Shown here: piece by piece, positions 59,807 through 64,000 of the stretch
Layout: each line of letters opens with the position of its first letter
Position numbering within the stretch: position 1 is the first letter of the stretch
Origin: Ganoderma boninense
Taxonomy: Eukaryota; Basidiomycota; Agaricomycetes; Polyporales; Polyporaceae
NCBI GenBank assembly: GCA_002900995.3
Contig: CM035305.1
Span: 1,612,001 to 1,676,000, forward strand
DNA: 64,000 nt
Direction: 5' to 3'
Made by a program: the position numbers and the translations under genes
Notes under the pieces: model-generated
Told to the model about the DNA's origin: nothing
What the model saw: the letters and a program-made list of their open reading frames with translations, nothing else
The model's database searches: none

Positions 59807-62800
59807 ATGACAGTAATGGAGTCCTCTACAGAATCCCTTGCAACCAATCCGCCCTACAGCGCTGCTTCGTCCAGGTCCCGAAGCAGCACCAAGATAGTCG
59901 ACGACGTAACTAGCCTGACATCCTTCAACCCATTCTCAGAGGAGGACGAACACGACCAGTCTTCGTACGCTCTTGTCTCTTCCTTGTTCTCAAAGGTCAA
60001 GAATACTCTTTCCGCTCCCCTCTCCTCGGCCGCCCCCTCTTCTACACCCGCGTACCCAAGCACTGCTCCCGAGAGGTTGCTCCGGAACTGCGTCGACCAT
60101 CCCTCCAGTTCTCCAACTCCAACCAGTCCAACAAGTCTGGTTCAGACAGAGCCAATCCTTTCAATATTGTCGCATCCAATCCTGCACCGCCGCTTGTCTC
60201 ATTGACTCCTGTCGTCTCCGAGACTCCCTCTTACGCTGGAGAGGATCGCCCTCCGTCCCGTGGAGGTCTTTATCGCCCTGATACGCCTGACGGAGGAGGA
60301 TATTCCATCCCTGGTTTCCCCATACAGGACAGCGATGCACGCAGCATTCGAACCAATGTCAGTCTGCGCCGGTCTGCATCTGTGTCCAAGGTCATTCGGA
60401 GAATACGGGGAGAAGGTAAGCAACATGTCCGTCACACATATATCTGCTTCATAATAGCACAGGTTTGTCACGCGATTACTGGATGGATGATGAGCTGTGC
60501 AAAGAGTGTTACGACTGCAAGAGTGTCTTCACGACATGGAGACGCAAACACCATTGTCGAATATGTGGTACGGTCTTCGATGGATCTCCAGTCACTCGAT
60601 TCTCATTCACTCTAGGACAAGTTTTTTGCTCGCGATGTGCGTCCAATATTATCAAAGGAGCCCGCTACGGTCAGGACGGCATGGTTCGGGTCTGTAACCT
60701 ATGCTTGGACAAGCTGGCTAAAGGAGACGAGGACGAGGACGAGGACGATCGTCGTTCCATCATGACCTCCATCTCTTCTCCCTTCGCCGCCCATCAGTTT
60801 GGTACTGAGTCACGATCACTTAACCTCCCCGGACTTCCCCAATCTCCGTTTGCAGCATCCCATCTCTTCGGTCGGACTGACGAACCGTTCAGCTTGTTCT
60901 CCATCGCCGAGACAAAGCGAACACGGTCGAGATCGGAAGACAGCGGATTTGGCTCTCGCCCTATGACTCCCCTGGACGGCCTCGGAACAGCCAGATTTTT
61001 CCGCGAGAACCCTGTACCATTTCGCAGAGCGCAGACAGAAGAGGACAAGGATCCTATCGTCATGGCAGATCCATTCCAACACAAGTCTCCACCGGGTGCT
61101 GGATCGAAGACACCGATCGAATTCCCCGTCATGGTTCCAGTGACTGTTGAAGGGGGAACAAGCACAGTGCAATTCCCGCTAAGCTCCCCTGACCAATCTC
61201 ATACGCTGGAGGGTCCCAATGTCTTGCGATCCCGTCTCAACTCTTCTGTCGAGTTCGACACTTCCCCTCCCTTTATCCGCAGTCGTGTTCACAGTCGTCT
61301 TGGCGAGAGCTTTAGTGCACCAGCGTTAGCAGAGCCCGGATGGCGTACCAGAAGGGAGAGCACGGCGTGAGTGATATTCGTTGGCACCTGTTATGCTTCG
61401 TCCACTTACATTGCGGCACATAGATACGCACAGGAACTTAACCTGATCTCCATGTTCCATCTCCGTGTTATGCTTCGTCAGATGCTAGCGGCGGAGGATA
61501 TCCCCAATGTCCGGGAATGGGAGGAGACACTGCTCAAACTAGCCTTGCGAATAGCTCGGGATCTGACGTTTACTGCCCACCCCCATCGACAAGGAGCCGA
61601 TATGGATGTACGTCGATACGTGAAGATCAAGAAGATACCTGGTGGCGCTCCGCAAGATTCAGAGTATGTCGACGGCGCGGTCATCACGAAGAATGTTGCG
61701 CACAAGCAGATGTCCCGGAACTTGCGTAATCCACGCGTCATGCTCGTCACATTTCCGCTGGAGTTCCACCGTGTGGAGGGTCAATACATGCACTTCGGAC
61801 AGATTTTTCGTCAAGAGAAGGAATATCTAGGGAATCTGGCCAGCCGCATTGCAGCGCTACGGCCGCATGTGGTCCTCGCTGAGAAGTCTGTCTCTCGGCT
61901 CGCTCTAGATGCCCTTGCGAAACGTCAGATTGCGGTGGCGCGCACGGTGAAAGCCTCCGCCGTGCAGTTCGTCGCTAGGATGACACAAGGCGACGTCTTC
62001 TCGTCCATGGATAAGCTCGCATTGGAGCCGCGACTAGGACACTGCGCTCGCTTCCGGCTGCAGACGTTCGACCACCCGCTGATCCCCGGCCGTCGTAAGA
62101 CGTACATGCGGTTCGAGGGGTGCAATAGCGAAATGGGATGTACCATCCTGCTCCGCGGCGGCGACATTGACGTCCTTCGGCGGGTCAAGAAAGTCACCCG
62201 ATTCCTCGCATTCATCGTCCGGAACTTGAAGCTCGAGACTCATCTTTGGAAGGACTCTGTTATCACTCTACCCCATCTAACCCTTGAGGCCACCCCTTCC
62301 CTTTACAACTCCGATGCTACCACACCGATCGTTGGTCATGGCTTCCCTGCGGTCCAGCCATCAGCCTTGACCCACGGCAATGGTCTCTCAGAGGCTTCTG
62401 AGGAACACCCCATTGAAGACTTGCCTGATGAAGATGCCGAGCAAGTTCGTCTCTCGCGCAGAATCCAAGAGTCGCTCGAGCCGTACCGGAAGACCTTCAT
62501 ATCCGTATCGGCCACACTGCGGTTCCCACCGCCGTACCCCATTCGCCGGATGAAGGAGCTGGATGATGAACTCATGCGTGTGAAGAGGGAGTGGGAGGAC
62601 GAAGTCATTCGCCGTGAGGAACGGGGCAGTTCGGGACACAAGCCGGAGGAGTCTTCTGCGACCATTGTCCCCGTCACAATATCCACGATGGACCCGGACG
62701 ACATTGCTGCCCAAATCGAGTCTCTCCCCATACCAGACATCCCAAGGACTCCCACCGTAGATGAAGCCAGCGTCAGCCGACTGGACGATCGTCCCGGCTA

Positions 62801-64000
62801 CTTCGATCTCATCCCTACCGCATCCCCGAGTCTGTTCGCTCAAACGATGAGCGCTTCCCCCCTCCCCCGTACTCCTCTGGACCGGCCGGCGGTGCAGCTC
62901 AAGACCGTCCAGGACATTGCCTTGGAGAGCCGCTATCAGTATATTAAATGGCAACACTCCGAGCAGCGCCGCATTTGGGAGTGGTATTTGCGGAAGAACC
63001 GTGACGACTTTCAGGTGGAAAAGTACCAGTGCATCAGTCTTTGGGAGATCACTCACCCCATGGACGAACTCGGTCACCGGCCTTGCTTCCCGCCCAAGCT
63101 GGAGTACATCACATTCTATGGCGAGAACGACTGCACTCTTGGCCAGTTTATCGAAAATGCCGTTATGGACACTCTCAGGCAATTTCTCGATCCCCGGGCA
63201 ATCTGCGAGAACAAGAGTTGTAACCAGCCATTAGCGCGACATTGCAAATGGTTCGTGCACAACGAGACCCGCATCTGCGTTGCCGTCGAACAATGGGATG
63301 GTCAGATCATTAATCGGGCCAACTGGGCACCTTCTCCCGAAACTATCATCACCTGGAGTGCGTGCCGAGTGTGCGGCTCCGCAACACCATTCATCCCCGT
63401 GTCTCAGGAGATGCAACGGTATTCGTTCGCCAAGTTCCTGGAGCTACATTTCTATCCCGCGGACGTCCAGCTTGTCCAGGGCGCAGGGTGCCAGCACAAT
63501 ATTTATCAGCACCACGTCCGGTACTTCGCGATCAAAGGAATGACTGTTCGCTTCGTCGCGGACCCGATCACCCTGCATGAGGTCGTCTACCCTCCTATGC
63601 GCGTTCGGGTGCGTCCAGAGGCGCAACTCGAGATTAAGAACGCGGACTACCAACGACTCCACCAACGCAACTATAACTGGTACTCCGGCCTGATCGATGA
63701 CCTCCGTCTGATCGCGATGGACGCCGCGACTGGCGAGGAGGAGGCAGATGCCCTGCTCAACTCGCACATCAACGCGTTGATCAACAAGGCCGAGTGGGAG
63801 ATGGAGGACGTTGCGAAGCTCATTGACCAGATCTACAAGGACTCCTCCTCCACGGACACGCTGGTACTGAACCAGGTCCGCGCGAACCGCCAGGACAGGA
63901 TCGTCGCGTGGCAGCAGGACTTTGACCGCCTCCCTAAGCCACGCATTTCGCAGACGGAGAAGATGAGTGGTCGAAGGTCTGCTGCGTTCAACTCCGTCAG
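59807..64000 (+). CDS. FAB1: FAB1/PIKfyve phosphatidylinositol-3-phosphate 5-kinase, 5' part
   Basis: The window ends inside this gene; the kinase domain is missing. Exons read 59807-59995, 60076-60415, 60463-60567, 60616-61366 and 61424 onward. The FYVE finger has all its signatures: YWMDDELCKECYDC, RRKHHCRICG, QVFCSRC and RVCNLC. It binds PtdIns3P on the vacuole or late endosome. The Cpn60/TCP1-like domain follows (GGAPQDSEYVDGAVITKNVA; GCTILLRGGDIDVLRRVKKV), which in the family binds the Fig4-Vac14 complex. The Cys-rich conserved region comes next (CENKSCNQPL; TWSACRVCGSATPFIPVSQE; YSFAKFLELHFYP). The 48-nt intron inside the FYVE finger is in frame and has no stop. Intron 1 is uncertain: coding-like KVKNTLSAPLSS lies inside it, so a two-base frameshift near 60071-60075 is the alternative. 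Confidence 0.93.

Noticed and set aside
1..64000. CRISPR array, prophage or bacterial operon
   Set aside because: Intron-rich eukaryotic genes throughout; no regularly spaced repeats or phage genes.

Overview
This 64 kb window is nuclear DNA of a filamentous basidiomycete, most likely an Agaricomycete (a polypore-like fungus fits). The reasons are dense genes on both strands, many short introns (about 47-90 nt), GC-rich codon use, pyrimidine-rich start regions, and clear fungal orthologs (a Gbeta subunit, Fab1, Nvj2, Rsm22, CSN2, a SIKE-type STRIPAK protein). No prokaryotic, viral or organellar gene was recognised. Exon borders were read by eye from GT-AG or GC-AG sites and reading-frame continuity; none was tested against transcripts.

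Layout. 1-7200 carries no gene I can support; it holds a CCAAT-box cluster and a perfect GC palindrome. 7201-18129 holds a Ser/Arg-rich unknown protein, a SIKE/FGFR1OP2-like coiled-coil protein (minus strand), an R3HCC1-like protein and a TPR protein. A 1.1 kb non-autonomous DNA transposon (12461-13578; long inverted repeats, 9-bp target duplication) lies between the SIKE-like and R3HCC1-like genes. 20550-28259 holds two unknown proteins and an Nvj2/TEX2-type SMP lipid-transfer protein with a very long disordered tail. 30034-40243 holds a large disordered protein with an apparent one-base frameshift in a C8 run, a large coiled-coil (golgin-like) protein and the heterotrimeric G protein beta subunit.

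The most unusual locus is 43030-47540: three small tandem genes, each encoding little more than one double-stranded-RNA-binding domain (79, 87 and 75 aa). They share intron positions and phases, and two share exon lengths exactly (24 and 93 nt). The first copy lacks one intron cleanly and has lost the leading basic residues of the second helix.

From 47852 on come housekeeping genes: an Ecm19-like mitochondrial membrane protein, the splicing pseudo-deubiquitinase Sad1/USP39, and a cluster for mitochondrial translation (RSM22, uL1m, probable mL40). COP9 signalosome subunit 2 and FAB1/PIKfyve follow, divergently transcribed; FAB1 runs off the right edge before its kinase domain. Gbeta, the SIKE-like protein, FAB1 and NVJ2 act in signalling and membrane-contact biology, but nothing shows they form a functional cluster.
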